A stretch of DNA of 64,000 bases from Halomonas sp. THAF5a (GCF_009363755.1 NZ_CP045417.1:186001-250000), one strand, 5' to 3'. Positions 16,398 to 25,492 are shown, counted from the first letter of the stretch. Numbers and translations are program-made. The notes: generated by a model from the sequence alone, not told the origin.

Positions 16398-16434
16398 GCC
16401 GGGGACCGCGGATCAATCGAGGAGAACGAGACCG

Positions 16435-17790
16435 ATGAAATACGAAACCCAGAGGGTGGCGCTGCCCTTCTTCATGGTGGCCATGGCGCTCTTCGCGCTG
16501 CAGGTGGTCTTCGGGCTGCTGGCCGCCACCGTCTACGCCTGGCCCAACTTCATGGCCGAGCTGATGCCCTTCAACATCATGCGCGTCAGCCATACCAACC
16601 TGCTGATCGTCTGGCTGCTGCTGGGCTTCATGGGCTGCACCTACTATCTGATGCCGGAAGAGGCCGAGCAGGAGATCCACAGCCCGACCATCGCCTATAT
16701 CCAGCTGGCGCTCTTCGCCTTCGCCGGTGCCGCCGCGCTGGTCGGCTACCAGTTCGGGATCCACGAGGGGCGCGAGTTCCTCGAGCAGCCGTTCTGGGTC
16801 AAGGTGCTGATCACCATCTCGTTTCTGATGTTTTTGTTCAACACCAGCATGACGCTGGCCAAGGGTCGCAAGACCGCCATCAACCTGGTGCTGATGCTGG
16901 GCCTGTGGCTGGCCGCGGTGTTCTGGCTGTTCGCCTTCTATAACCCGACCAACCTCGCCGTGGACAAGCTCTACTGGTGGTGGGTGGTGCACCTCTGGGT
17001 CGAGGGCGTCTGGGAGCTGATCATGGCCTCGTTGCTGGGCTACCTGTTGATCAAGATGACCGGCGTCGACCGCGAGGTGATCGAGAAGTGGCTCTACGTC
17101 ATCGTCGGCCTGTCGCTCTTCTCGGGCCTGCTGGGAACCGGCCACCACTACTACTGGATCGGCGCGCCGAGCTACTGGCAGCCCATCGGCAGCATCTTCT
17201 CCACTCTGGAGGTGATCCCCTTCTTCGCCATGGTGGTGTTCGCCTTCACCATGTTCTGGAAGGGCAGCCGCAACCATCCCAACAAGGCCGCCATGCTGTG
17301 GGCCCTGGGCTGCCCGACCGTGGCCTTCTTCGGCGCCGGCGTGTGGGGCTTCATGCACACCCTGCACTGGATCAACTACTACAGCCACGGCACCCAGGTC
17401 ACCGCCGCCCACGGCCACCTGGCCTTCTATGGCGCCTACGTGATGCTGATCCTGGGCGTGATCACCTTCGCCATGCCGCAGCTGCGCCGCGTGCAGCCCT
17501 ATAACCAGGTGCTGAACATGTGGGGCTTCTGGGTCATGACCGGCGCCATGTGCTTCATGACCTTCACGCTGACCTTCGCCGGGGTCGTCCAGACCCACCT
17601 GCAGCGCGTGCTGGGCATGAACTACATGGAAGTCCAGGACCAGCTCGGCCTCTTCTACCTGATGCGCCTGGGCGCCGGCGTGGCCGTGGCCATTGGCGCG
17701 GTGATGTTGATCTACGCCTTCTTCGGCCCTGCCCGCGAGCAGGTGCCGGCCGGCGGCACCCAGCTGACCGCAGGCCCCGAGCGCGCCTGA
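16435..17790 (+). CDS. norB: Nitric oxide reductase subunit B (NorB)
   Basis: Catalytic subunit, a haem-copper oxidase relative with a haem b and a haem b3-FeB centre, reducing NO to N2O in the cytoplasmic membrane. It is 451 residues with 12 predicted helices. Histidine landmarks: MRVSHTNLL, WWWVVHLWVEGVWEL, GTGHHYYWIG (FeB ligands) and AAHGHLAFYGAY (haem ligands). The Glu in HLWVEGVWE is typical of cNor. There is no quinol-oxidase N-terminal extension, so with NorC it forms the short-chain cNor. A 10-bp hairpin separates it from norQ. Confidence 0.97.
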   Translation: MKYETQRVALPFFMVAMALFALQVVFGLLAATVYAWPNFMAELMPFNIMRVSHTNLLIVWLLLGFMGCTYYLMPEEAEQEIHSPTIAYIQLALFAFAGAAALVGYQFGIHEGREFLEQPFWVKVLITISFLMFLFNTSMTLAKGRKTAINLVLMLGLWLAAVFWLFAFYNPTNLAVDKLYWWWVVHLWVEGVWELIMASLLGYLLIKMTGVDREVIEKWLYVIVGLSLFSGLLGTGHHYYWIGAPSYWQPIGSIFSTLEVIPFFAMVVFAFTMFWKGSRNHPNKAAMLWALGCPTVAFFGAGVWGFMHTLHWINYYSHGTQVTAAHGHLAFYGAYVMLILGVITFAMPQLRRVQPYNQVLNMWGFWVMTGAMCFMTFTLTFAGVVQTHLQRVLGMNYMEVQDQLGLFYLMRLGAGVAVAIGAVMLIYAFFGPAREQVPAGGTQLTAGPERA

Positions 17791-17795
17791 TCCGC

Positions 17796-17819
17796 CGAGG
17801 GTCCCGCTCGGGGCCCTCG
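17796..17819 (+). terminator. Stem-loop between norB and norQ
   Basis: CGAGGGTCCC and GGGGCCCTCG pair over 10 bp (one G-U) around the loop GCTC. There is no real T run. Its position suggests it limits read-through into, or protects the end of, the structural norCB message relative to the accessory norQD genes. Confidence 0.55.
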
Positions 17820-17847
17820 TTCACTCACCCCGACGGGAGTGACCCCC

Positions 17848-18660
17848 ATGTCCCTTTCCCCCGTGGCCATCCACGCCGACGAGCAGGCGATGCCCTACTA
17901 TCAGAGCGTCAGCAACGAGTGCGCCCTGTTCGACCAGGCCTTTCGGCAGCGCCTGCCGGTGTTGCTCAAGGGGCCGACCGGTTGCGGCAAGACGCGCTTC
18001 GTCCACCACATGGCGGCCAGGCTCGGCAAGCCGCTCTACACCGTCTCCTGCCACGACGACCTGACCGCCGCCGATCTGACCGGGCGCTACCTGCTGCAGG
18101 GCGGCGAGACCCGCTGGGTCGACGGCCCGCTGACCCGCGCGGTGCGAGAGGGCGGCATCTGCTACCTCGACGAGGTGGTGGAGGCGCGCAAGGACGTCAC
18201 CGTGGTGCTGCACCCGCTCACCGACGACCGCCGCCTGCTGCCGCTGGAGCGCACCGGCGAGCTGCTCGAGGCGCCGGACGACTTCATGCTGGTGGTCTCC
18301 TACAACCCGGGTTATCAGCACATCCTCAAGTCGCTCAAGCCGAGTACCCGCCAGCGCTTCGTGGCGATGTCCTTCGACTTCCCACCGCCGGCGGTGGAGC
18401 GCGACATCGTCGCCCGGGAGAGCGGTCTCGCCCCCGACCGCTGCGCGGCCCTGGTCAACCTGGCGGCGAGCCTGCGCGCCATGAAGGGCCAGGACCTGGA
18501 GGAGGGCGTCTCCACCCGGCTGCTGGTCTACTGCGCGATCCTGATCGGCGCCGGCATGCCGATCCTGGAGGCCGCCCGCGCCACCCTGGTGGAGCCGCTC
18601 TCGGATGACGCGGACGTCCAGGAGGGGCTGATGGAGGCCATCCAGGCCACCTTCGGTTAA
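17848..18660 (+). CDS. norQ: NorQ, MoxR-type AAA+ ATPase for NO reductase maturation
   Basis: 270 residues. Walker A GPTGCGKT (42-49), Walker B ICYLDEVVE (near 109), and the AAA+ sensor segment VVSYNPGYQ. With the VWA protein NorD it inserts or activates the non-haem iron of NorB (as shown for norQD systems). The ATG at 17848 follows GGGAG with 8-base spacing, better than the GTG three codons earlier. The next gene, norD, is separated by repeat copy 2. Confidence 0.95.
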   Translation: MSLSPVAIHADEQAMPYYQSVSNECALFDQAFRQRLPVLLKGPTGCGKTRFVHHMAARLGKPLYTVSCHDDLTAADLTGRYLLQGGETRWVDGPLTRAVREGGICYLDEVVEARKDVTVVLHPLTDDRRLLPLERTGELLEAPDDFMLVVSYNPGYQHILKSLKPSTRQRFVAMSFDFPPPAVERDIVARESGLAPDRCAALVNLAASLRAMKGQDLEEGVSTRLLVYCAILIGAGMPILEAARATLVEPLSDDADVQEGLMEAIQATFG

Positions 18661-18686
18661 TCAGGTATCACATGGAACAGAGGGAG

Positions 18687-18803
18687 AAAGGGGGCGTCGG
18701 GGACAAGCCGAAGAGGAGGTCCTACGCCATGGATGGCGTCGGTAGCGTACAGGGAGGTATTCACAGCGCCTCCTCGCAGGCTTGTCCCCGAATTAGCCCC
18801 TTT
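18687..18803 (+). repeat. Intercistronic palindromic repeat, copy 2 (norQ-norD), the most complete
   Basis: Terminal arms AAAGGGG (18687-18693) and CCCCTTT (18797-18803); then a perfect 12-bp stem CGGGGACAAGCC (18698-18709) with GGCTTGTCCCCG (18779-18790); then GAGGAGG with CCTCCTC; then the inner ACGCC/GGCGT hairpin around bases 18724-18740. The central ~70 bases are almost identical to copy 1. It fills most of the 163-bp gap between two genes that act as one complex. Confidence 0.9.
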
Positions 18804-18823
18804 CAATACCCGGGAGCTTGATC

Positions 18824-20764
18824 ATGCTGGACTTTCTTGAGGTCGAGGAGACCGTCGGCCGCTTCTGGCACCGCTGGGCGTCCGGCGCGGCGAGCTACCC
18901 GGACCACCCCGAGGCGGCGGTGACCCTCGAGAGCCTGCGCCCCATGCTCGGCGTCTTCTTCCGCGCCGGCGGCGGCGAGGCGGGGGTCGAGGTGGCCGCC
19001 ATCGCCCGGCGTGCCTCGGCGCACCGGCTGAGCCTGCGCCAGCGCCTGGGCCTTGACGAGGAGGACCTCGACCAGGCCCGCCGCGACGAGGAGCACCTGC
19101 TGCTGCCGCCGCGCCTGGCGCTGTTTCCCGAGGCCGCCCTCAACCGCGACCTCTACCTATGGCTCACCGCCTTCCTGGCCGAGGCCCGGCCGCTGACGCC
19201 GCCCGCGGACCCGCTGCAGGCCGATCTCGCGCGCCTGCGCGAGGCGCGCCGCACCGCCAGGGCGGCGCTGTCGCGCTTCCCGGGTCTGACGGAGCGCTAC
19301 GTGCGCCTGAGCGGCGAACTGCTGGCGATCCGTCCGAGACGCAAGGGCCTGCCGCCCAGGGAGGCCGCCCTGGAGGCCGCCCTGCGCGCGGAGCTCGGCG
19401 ACCCCGACCCCGAGGAGGCCTGGGCCCGGGCCATGCAGCGGGCCATCCGCGAGCCGGATCGTCCCCTGGAGGACTTCCGCGCCCCGCGCGGCTATCGCCC
19501 GCTGCTGCCGGTGCCGCTCTGGGGTCAGGCCATCACCCTGGGCACCCGCGACGCGGCCCGCGAGGCGTCGCCGGACGACGACGAGGCGCCGGCCGGCGCC
19601 TCCCCGGAAGACGACGGCGGCAAGCGCAAGGCCGACCGGCGAGAGCAGGACCAGGCCGACCGCGACGATCCGCTGATGCTCAACAACATGGAGAAGATGC
19701 TCTCCTGGGCCGAGATGGTGAACCTCAACCGCCACGTCGACGACGAGGAAGAGGAGGAGGCCCGCCAGGCCGCCGACCAGATCGACGAGATCGTGCTCAC
19801 CCCCAACCGCAAGCGGGCGGCCTCGACGCTCAAGCTCGACCTCGACCTGGCCCCCGACGCGGCCGGCGGCGGCCGGCTGGCGGGGCGCCACACCTACCCC
19901 GAGTGGAACCATCGCAGGCAGGCCTACCTGCCCGACCACTGCGTGGTGCTCAGCGGCGTGCAGGAGGAGGAGGGCGAGGCGTGGGCACCGGACGAGCTGA
20001 CCCGCCGGCGCATCCGCCGGGTGCGCCGCGAGTTCGAGGCCCTGCGCCCGCGGCGCGAGCTGCTGCGCGGCCAGCTCGACGGCTTTGATCTCGACATGGA
20101 CGCGGTGATCCGCGCCCGCTGCGACCTGGCGGCCACCGGCGAGTCCAGCGACCGGCTCTACGTCGACAGCCGCACCCAGGCCCGGGACCTGGCGGTGTCG
20201 ATCCTGGTCGACGTCTCGCTCTCCACCGAGGCCTGGCTGGAGGATCGCCGGGTGCTGGACGTGGCCAAGGAGGCGCTGCTGGTGCTGGGCCACGGCCTGG
20301 CCGGATGCGGCGACGACTACGCCATCCACAGCTTCACCTCCCAGCGGCGCCACAAGGTGTGGGTGAAGACCCTCAAGGACTTCGAGGAGCCTATGGGGGA
20401 GCGGGTCTCGCGTCGTATCTCGGCGCTCAAGCCGGGTAGCTATACCCGCATGGGGCCGGCCATTCGTCATCTCTCCAAGCAACTGAGCGAGCGCCCCAAC
20501 CGTCACCGGCTGCTACTGCTGCTCACTGATGGCAAGCCCAACGATAACGACTACTACGAGGGGCGCTACGGCATCGAGGACACCCGCAAGGCGGTGCTCG
20601 AGGCGCGGCGTCAGGAGGTGAAAGTGTTCGGTGTGACCATCGACCGCGAGGCGGGCCGCTACATTCCCCACCTGTTCGGTCGCGGCGGCTATGCCATCGT
20701 GCAACGCCCCGAGCACCTCTCCCTGGCGCTGCCGGGCATCTATCGCCAGATCATTGCCACCTGA
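18824..20764 (+). CDS. norD: NorD, VWA-domain NO reductase activation protein
   Basis: 646 residues. The C-terminal von Willebrand A domain has the MIDAS motif DVSLS (about 462-466), with downstream TDGKPNDNDYYEG supplying the second acidic part. The middle is highly charged and acidic (EEEEEARQAADQ region). It partners with NorQ in cytoplasmic maturation of NorB. The ATG at 18824 is preceded by CGGGAG. The length is normal for NorD. It is separated from norQ by an unusually long repeat-containing spacer, so its level may be set independently of norCBQ. Confidence 0.94.
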   Translation: MLDFLEVEETVGRFWHRWASGAASYPDHPEAAVTLESLRPMLGVFFRAGGGEAGVEVAAIARRASAHRLSLRQRLGLDEEDLDQARRDEEHLLLPPRLALFPEAALNRDLYLWLTAFLAEARPLTPPADPLQADLARLREARRTARAALSRFPGLTERYVRLSGELLAIRPRRKGLPPREAALEAALRAELGDPDPEEAWARAMQRAIREPDRPLEDFRAPRGYRPLLPVPLWGQAITLGTRDAAREASPDDDEAPAGASPEDDGGKRKADRREQDQADRDDPLMLNNMEKMLSWAEMVNLNRHVDDEEEEEARQAADQIDEIVLTPNRKRAASTLKLDLDLAPDAAGGGRLAGRHTYPEWNHRRQAYLPDHCVVLSGVQEEEGEAWAPDELTRRRIRRVRREFEALRPRRELLRGQLDGFDLDMDAVIRARCDLAATGESSDRLYVDSRTQARDLAVSILVDVSLSTEAWLEDRRVLDVAKEALLVLGHGLAGCGDDYAIHSFTSQRRHKVWVKTLKDFEEPMGERVSRRISALKPGSYTRMGPAIRHLSKQLSERPNRHRLLLLLTDGKPNDNDYYEGRYGIEDTRKAVLEARRQEVKVFGVTIDREAGRYIPHLFGRGGYAIVQRPEHLSLALPGIYRQIIAT

Positions 20765-20775
20765 GGAGACCCGCC

Positions 20776-20982
20776 ATGGCACCACACGCTCGATTCGTCC
20801 TGGCCGTGGCGGCCTGGTGCCTGGCCGCCGTGGCGGTGGTGCTGCCGCTGGCCTGGCTGATCAACACCCGCGACTGGGGGATAGCGCTGATGCTGTTGGT
20901 GCCCGTCGTCGTCTACGGCCTGCTGCGCCTGGGCCGTGTCCTGGAGGGGTGGGCCCGGGCCATGCCGCCGCCCCGGGGGTAA
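20776..20982 (+). CDS. Small two-helix membrane protein downstream of norD
   Basis: 68 residues: a hydrophobic segment at about 7-29, a short NTRDWG turn, a second segment at about 34-50, then a basic tail. It starts 11 bases after norD behind GAGGAGA, so it is translated with the nor operon. I do not recognise the family. A role as a small NO-reductase accessory protein would fit the position but has no direct support. Confidence 0.55.
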   Translation: MAPHARFVLAVAAWCLAAVAVVLPLAWLINTRDWGIALMLLVPVVVYGLLRLGRVLEGWARAMPPPRG

Positions 20983-21017
20983 ACCGCGAGTGCCCCGGCG
21001 CGGCCGAGCGCATCGCC

Positions 21018-21308
21018 TCAGCTCAGCCGCGCCGCCTGGACGCCGGCGCCGATCAGCGCCAGCGTCAGCAGCACCAGGCCCATGAAGGTGCCCCGCCAAG
21101 CCGGCGTGGCCGCGCGCAGGTTGAGATAGACCATCAGCAGCCGCTGCGCCTTGAAGCCGGTGGCGGCGATTACCAGCGCCGCCGACCACAGCGGCAGCGC
21201 CTGCCAGTCGTGCTGGTCCAGGCACGCCGAGAGCATCGAGAGCAGCGTCAGGGCCATCAGCGTGGCCCAGGTGGCGAGCAGGCGGCGGGTGCTGGGAAGC
21301 GGGGTCAT
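21018..21308 (-). CDS. NorF-like / cytochrome c oxidase subunit IV-type small membrane protein
   Basis: 96 residues (ATG at 21308 behind GAGG) with three hydrophobic helices: about 10-31, 38-60 and 72-94. Size and helix pattern resemble prokaryotic cytochrome c oxidase subunit IV and the NorF proteins encoded beside norE. It follows norE by 40 bp in the same direction, so it probably belongs to that group. NorE/NorF are thought to improve NO reductase function, without a known reaction. Confidence 0.65.
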   Translation of the reverse strand: MTPLPSTRRLLATWATLMALTLLSMLSACLDQHDWQALPLWSAALVIAATGFKAQRLLMVYLNLRAATPAWRGTFMGLVLLTLALIGAGVQAARLS

Positions 21309-21348
21309 GGTCACCTCGGGAGGGAGCCTTCAGCGTGATGGAGAGCCT

Positions 21349-21930
21349 TCAGCGCAATAAATAGAGCAGCGGATAGAGCAGGATCCAGATCAGGTCGACC
21401 ATGTGCCAGAAGGCCGCGGCGGTCTCCACGTTCTCGGTGGAGGTGCGCCAGGTCACCAGCGCCAGCAGCGCCAGGCCGAACAGCACGTGGGCGAAGTGGA
21501 AGGCGGTCAGGCCGTAGTAGAAGCCGAAGAAGGCGTTGGTCTCCGGGGTGATGCCGATGGCGAACTTGTCGGCGTACTCGATCCCCTTGACGACGCCGAA
21601 CAGCACCCCCAGCGCCATGCCCCCGCCCAGCCACTGGCGAGCCCGGCGGATGCGGTCAACGCTCACCGCCCCCACGGCGAGGGCCACGCAAAGCCCGCTG
21701 GTCAGCAGCACCAGAGTGTTGAGCCCGCCCATCAGCGGGTCGAGCTCGCGCTGGGAGGCGTCGAACAACGCTGTCGCGCCGACGCGCTCCGCCGCATAGA
21801 GCGCGAAGAAGGCGCTGAACACCAGCATCTCGCTGAGTATCAGCACCCACATCAGCGGGTTGCCGGGCAGCGCCGAGAGCGGTCCCCAGCCCGGGTTGGG
21901 CAGCTCGCGGGGCAGGGCGCGCTCGCTCAT
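21349..21930 (-). CDS. norE: NorE, cytochrome c oxidase subunit III-family protein
   Basis: 193 residues with five predicted helices. PGNPLMWVLILSEMLVFSAFFALYA, AFHFAHVLFGLALLALV and AAAFWHMVDLIWILLYPLLYL are the hallmark blocks of COX3-like NorE proteins, including the HVLFG and WHMVDLIW motifs. It lacks the full seven-helix oxidase length. It is convergent with norCBQD, and its ATG overlaps the stop of the upstream gene by four bases, so translation is coupled. It probably supports NO reductase assembly or activity in the membrane. Confidence 0.85.
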   Translation of the reverse strand: MSERALPRELPNPGWGPLSALPGNPLMWVLILSEMLVFSAFFALYAAERVGATALFDASQRELDPLMGGLNTLVLLTSGLCVALAVGAVSVDRIRRARQWLGGGMALGVLFGVVKGIEYADKFAIGITPETNAFFGFYYGLTAFHFAHVLFGLALLALVTWRTSTENVETAAAFWHMVDLIWILLYPLLYLLR

Positions 21931-22364
21931 GCGTCCGCCAGGGTGACCCGGGCGCCGCCGAAGGCCAGGCTTCTCGGGTCGCGGATCGGGGCGTTGGCGG
22001 TCAGGCGGCCGATGCCCACGCCGCAGCGCGCCACCATCCAGATCAGGCAGGCGGTGAAGTAGACGTAGCCCAGCGCCCAGGGCGCCACCGCGGGGGCGCC
22101 GACCAGCCCCAGCAGCTGCCAGGCGGCGACGAAGAGCGCCCCGCCGAGCACGCCCAGCCAGAAGGTGCGGATCTGGAACTGCAGGTGGCTCTGCACCCAG
22201 AGCGCGGCGTCGCGCCGCTTGAGGTGGGCGATCAGCACGCCGATGGGCGCGGTGACCACGGCCAGCACGCTGCCCAGGAAGAGCATGTAGATGACGATGG
22301 CGGCGCCGCGGCCGCGGGACTGCTTGCCTGCGGCGTGGGAGGGAAGCGGGTGAGAGGCGGACAT
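21927..22364 (-). CDS. Small membrane protein upstream of norE (DUF4870-like)
   Basis: 145 residues with three or four hydrophobic segments (about 22-45, 67-87, 95-113). The segment ...LIAHLKRRDAALWVQSHLQFQIRTFWLG resembles DUF4870/Tic20-like membrane proteins, where a His- and Gln-containing loop follows helix one. Function is unknown. It overlaps norE by four bases (ATGA) and so probably contributes to the same membrane system. The promoter has a weak ANR-like box at 22452-22465 and an NsrR-like half-site. Confidence 0.6.
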   Translation of the reverse strand: MSASHPLPSHAAGKQSRGRGAAIVIYMLFLGSVLAVVTAPIGVLIAHLKRRDAALWVQSHLQFQIRTFWLGVLGGALFVAAWQLLGLVGAPAVAPWALGYVYFTACLIWMVARCGVGIGRLTANAPIRDPRSLAFGGARVTLADA

Positions 22365-22451
22365 GGTGGGTCCTCGCGTGATGGGCGACCGGCCCTGGCG
22401 GCCGGTCTAAAGGTGCATCTTGTATGCTACTACAAGGCGACGCGACACGCC

Positions 22452-22465
22452 TTGGCCAGGATCAA
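22452..22465 (-). promoter_or_regulatory. Weak ANR/DNR-like box before the norE group
   Basis: Minus-strand TTGATCCTGGCCAA has one good half (TTGAT) and a degenerate second half (GCCAA rather than GTCAA). At -41.5 it would place the start near 22417, where an NsrR-like half-site AAGATGCACCTT lies on the minus strand. Suggestive only. Confidence 0.3.
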
Positions 22466-23745
22466 GTCTCGACCCACTTGGCCTCGGGGGACCTGCCCGG
22501 ATGCGTCTCGTCACGGGTCAGCATGGGAACGCGCCGCTCGGTCCACCACATCCAGATGATCGAGACCAGGGTCACGCCGAAGCAGAGCATCCACACGGTG
22601 GTGGCCACGCCGGTGATGTCCACCAGCGCGCCGAACATGATCGGCAGCAGGAAGCCGCCCACGCCGCCGGCCAGCCCGACGATGCCGGAGACCAGGCCGA
22701 GGTTCTCGTGGTACTCGTTGGAGAGGTACTTGAAGACCGAGGCCTTGCCGATGCCCCAGGAGATGCCCACCACGAACAGTGCACTGGTGAACAGCCACAC
22801 CGGGATGCCGAAGCCGAACTCCACCACCCCTTCGCCGCCGGCGCCGGCCACGCGGTACTGGGTCTCGGGGTAGGACATGATGAACAGCGCGATCAGGCTG
22901 GCCCACATGCAGGCCCAGGTAACGGTGTGGGCACCGAAGCGGTCGGAGAGCCAGCCGCCGAAGGCGCGGATCACCCCCGAGGGCAGCACGAAGATGGTGG
23001 CGATCAGCGCCGCGACCTGGATGCCGAGGCCGTATTCGCCCATGTAGTAGCGGGTCAGCCACAGCGAGACGCCCACGTAGCCGCCGAACACCACGGAGTA
23101 GTACTGGCAGTACTTCCACACCCGGGGGTCGTTGAGCACCTTGAGTTGCTCACGCAGCGAGACGCGGCTGGCGCTGCGGTGGCTCGGGTTGGAGTAGGTG
23201 AAGCACCAGAACAGCACCGCGGTGACCAGCATGATGCCTGCGTAGATGTTGGGTACCGACTGCCAGCCCAGCACCACGATCACCGTGGGGGCGATGAACT
23301 TGGTCACCGCGGCCCCGGCATTGCCGGCGCCGAAGATCCCCATGGCCAGACCCTGGCGGTCCTTGTCGAACCACTTGGCGGTGTAGGTGATGCCCACCGA
23401 GAAGGAGCCGCCGGCGAGGCCGACGAAGGCGCCCAGTACCAGCAGCTGCCAGTACTCGGTGGCAAACTGCACCAGCCAGATGGCCGGCACGATCACCAGC
23501 AGGATGATGAAGAACACCGGGCGGCCGCCGTAGCGGTCGGTCAGCGAGCCCAGCGGCAGTCGCGAGAGGGCACCCGTGAGGATGGGAACCGCGGTGAGGA
23601 TACCGAACTGGGTGCCGTTGAGATCGAGCTGCTCGGCGATCGGCACGCCGATCTCTCCGAACATCGTCCACACCATGAAGCACATGGTGAAGGCGAAGGT
23701 GTTGGCCACCAGCACCGAGGTCTGCTTGAAGCGTTCAGAGGCCAT
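22462..23745 (-). CDS. narK1: NarK1-type nitrate transporter (MFS, type I)
   Basis: 427 residues, 12-helix MFS nitrate/nitrite porter. TM2 carries the substrate arginine R62 (GALSRLP), TM8 carries R260 (GVIRAFGG), and the nitrate signature GIFGAGNAG is at 137-145. These are the residues that coordinate nitrate in NarK structures. The sequence resembles type I (NasA/NarK1) proteins, usually proton-coupled nitrate importers that start nitrate respiration. It lies 45 bp downstream of narK2 in the same direction, giving the NarK1/NarK2 pair seen in Pseudomonas and Paracoccus. Confidence 0.92.
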   Translation of the reverse strand: MASERFKQTSVLVANTFAFTMCFMVWTMFGEIGVPIAEQLDLNGTQFGILTAVPILTGALSRLPLGSLTDRYGGRPVFFIILLVIVPAIWLVQFATEYWQLLVLGAFVGLAGGSFSVGITYTAKWFDKDRQGLAMGIFGAGNAGAAVTKFIAPTVIVVLGWQSVPNIYAGIMLVTAVLFWCFTYSNPSHRSASRVSLREQLKVLNDPRVWKYCQYYSVVFGGYVGVSLWLTRYYMGEYGLGIQVAALIATIFVLPSGVIRAFGGWLSDRFGAHTVTWACMWASLIALFIMSYPETQYRVAGAGGEGVVEFGFGIPVWLFTSALFVVGISWGIGKASVFKYLSNEYHENLGLVSGIVGLAGGVGGFLLPIMFGALVDITGVATTVWMLCFGVTLVSIIWMWWTERRVPMLTRDETHPGRSPEAKWVET

Positions 23746-23790
23746 GGGACCCTCCGAGATGTCGAGTCAAAGGAGTGAGTTCGGAGTCGC

Positions 23791-25443
23791 TCAGGGGTTC
23801 TTCACGTAGGCCCCGGGGCGCAGGTAGAACCACCAGTTGACGATCAGGCACAGCGCGTAGAAGACCGCGAAGCCGTACATGGCGAGCTCCGGGGTGCCGG
23901 CCTTGATCTGTTCGCCCATCACCCGCGGGGCGATGAAGGAGCCGTAGGCGGCCACGGCGGAGGTCCAGCCCAGCGCGGGGCCCTTCTGCTGCGGATCGAA
24001 GATGAAGCCGATGCTGCGGAAGGTGGAGCCGTTGCCGATGCCGCTGGCGGCGAACAGCACGATGAACAGCGCCAGGAACATCCAGAAGTACTGGTTGGGG
24101 TCGGTGGCGTTGTAGGCCAGCATCATGACGTAGCCGGCGCCCACGGAGCCCACCACCATGATCGCGGTGATCACCTGGGTGACGATGGAGCCGCCCAGCT
24201 TGTCGGAGATCCAGCCGCCCACCGGGCGAATCAGCGCGCCGACGAAGGGACCCATCCAGGCCCAGGTGAGGGCGCTGGGGGCGTCGGGATTGGCGACGCG
24301 AGTCACGGTGCCGTCGGCGGCCACCTCCATCATGTTGCCGAAGATCACCGAGATGGAGAGCGGCAGCGCCGCCGAGAAGCCGATGAAGGAGCCGAAGGTG
24401 GCGATATAGAGCACCGTCATCGACCAGGTGTGCTTGTTGGAGAAGATCGCGAACTGCTTCTTGATGCCCGGCTTGATGTCGCCGGGGATCAGCCGCAGCA
24501 GCACCACGGTCAGCACGATGGTCAGCGGCAGGGCGAACCACATGTTGAGAAAGCCCAGCGCCACCACGCCGACCACCGAGGTCACCACGCCCACGCCGTA
24601 GAGGCCGAGGATCTTGCCGAAGGCCTGCAGCGGCGTGCCCGGGTTGGGGGTGATGGTGCGCAGGTTGTTCATGCCGAACCAGCCGGCGAAGGCCAGTGGC
24701 ACCAGCAGCAGCATCCACACGAAGCCGGCGTTCTGGATCCAGGTGTCGGTGCCCGCCTCGATGCGTCCGATCAGGGTGCCGCTGGCCTTCTCGAGCGCCA
24801 TGGGCTCGCCGCCCAGCGCGCCGAACAGGCCCACGGTCATCACCAGCGGAATCAGGATCTGCATGGTGGTGACGCCGAAGTTGCCGAGCCCGGCGTTCAT
24901 GCCCAGCGCATAGCCCTGCTGCTTCTTGGGGAAGAAGTTGGAGATGTTGCTCATCGAGTTGGCGAAGTTGCCGCCGCCGATGCCGGAGAGCAGCGCCAGG
25001 GACTGGAAGACCCAGAAGGGCGTGCCCGGGTTCATCAGCGCGATGCCGGTGCCCATGGCGGGAATCATCAGCAGCGCGGTGGTCAGGAAGATGGTGTTGC
25101 GCCCGCCGGCGATGCGGATCATGAACGACGCCGGGATGCGCAGGGTGGCGCCGGCCAGGCCGGCGATGGCGGTCAGGGTGAACAGCTGTTCGACCGAGAA
25201 GGGGAAGCCCAGGTTCTGCATCTGGGTGGTGATCATCCCCCACATCAGCCAAACGGCGAAGCCCAGCAGCAGGCTCGGGATGGAGATCCAGAGGTTGCGG
25301 CTGGCGATCTTCCTGCCCTGCGTCTTCCAGAACGCCTCGTCCTCGACGTCCCAGTGCTCGATGTCGGCGTTGCGCCGGCCGCCGGTCGGCAGCGCCTGGC
25401 CCTTGTCCTCCCAGTGGGTGGAGTCGGCACTCTCTCTGGTCAT
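23791..25443 (-). CDS. narK2: NarK2-type nitrate/nitrite transporter (MFS, type II) with extra helices
   Basis: 550 residues, about 90 longer than E. coli NarK. The core matches type II NarK: GRKIASRNLWISIPSLLLGFAVW, R102 in TM2 (GATLRIPASF), nitrate signature NAGLGNFG (183-190), and R406 in TM8 (GALIRPVGG). Type II proteins are usually nitrate/nitrite exchangers. Two oddities: a ~45-residue charged N-terminus, and an insertion at about 262-330 holding two additional hydrophobic segments between TM6 and TM7. The ATG at 25443 follows GAGGGGGAA; 28 upstream in-frame codons are not NarK-like. It is first in narK2-narK1, with ANR and NarL sites upstream. Confidence 0.92.
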   Translation of the reverse strand: MTRESADSTHWEDKGQALPTGGRRNADIEHWDVEDEAFWKTQGRKIASRNLWISIPSLLLGFAVWLMWGMITTQMQNLGFPFSVEQLFTLTAIAGLAGATLRIPASFMIRIAGGRNTIFLTTALLMIPAMGTGIALMNPGTPFWVFQSLALLSGIGGGNFANSMSNISNFFPKKQQGYALGMNAGLGNFGVTTMQILIPLVMTVGLFGALGGEPMALEKASGTLIGRIEAGTDTWIQNAGFVWMLLLVPLAFAGWFGMNNLRTITPNPGTPLQAFGKILGLYGVGVVTSVVGVVALGFLNMWFALPLTIVLTVVLLRLIPGDIKPGIKKQFAIFSNKHTWSMTVLYIATFGSFIGFSAALPLSISVIFGNMMEVAADGTVTRVANPDAPSALTWAWMGPFVGALIRPVGGWISDKLGGSIVTQVITAIMVVGSVGAGYVMMLAYNATDPNQYFWMFLALFIVLFAASGIGNGSTFRSIGFIFDPQQKGPALGWTSAVAAYGSFIAPRVMGEQIKAGTPELAMYGFAVFYALCLIVNWWFYLRPGAYVKNP

Positions 25444-25492
25444 GGTGGTTCCCCCTCGCGGTCTCTCGGTGGTGCCCCTCGTGCGATGGCGG

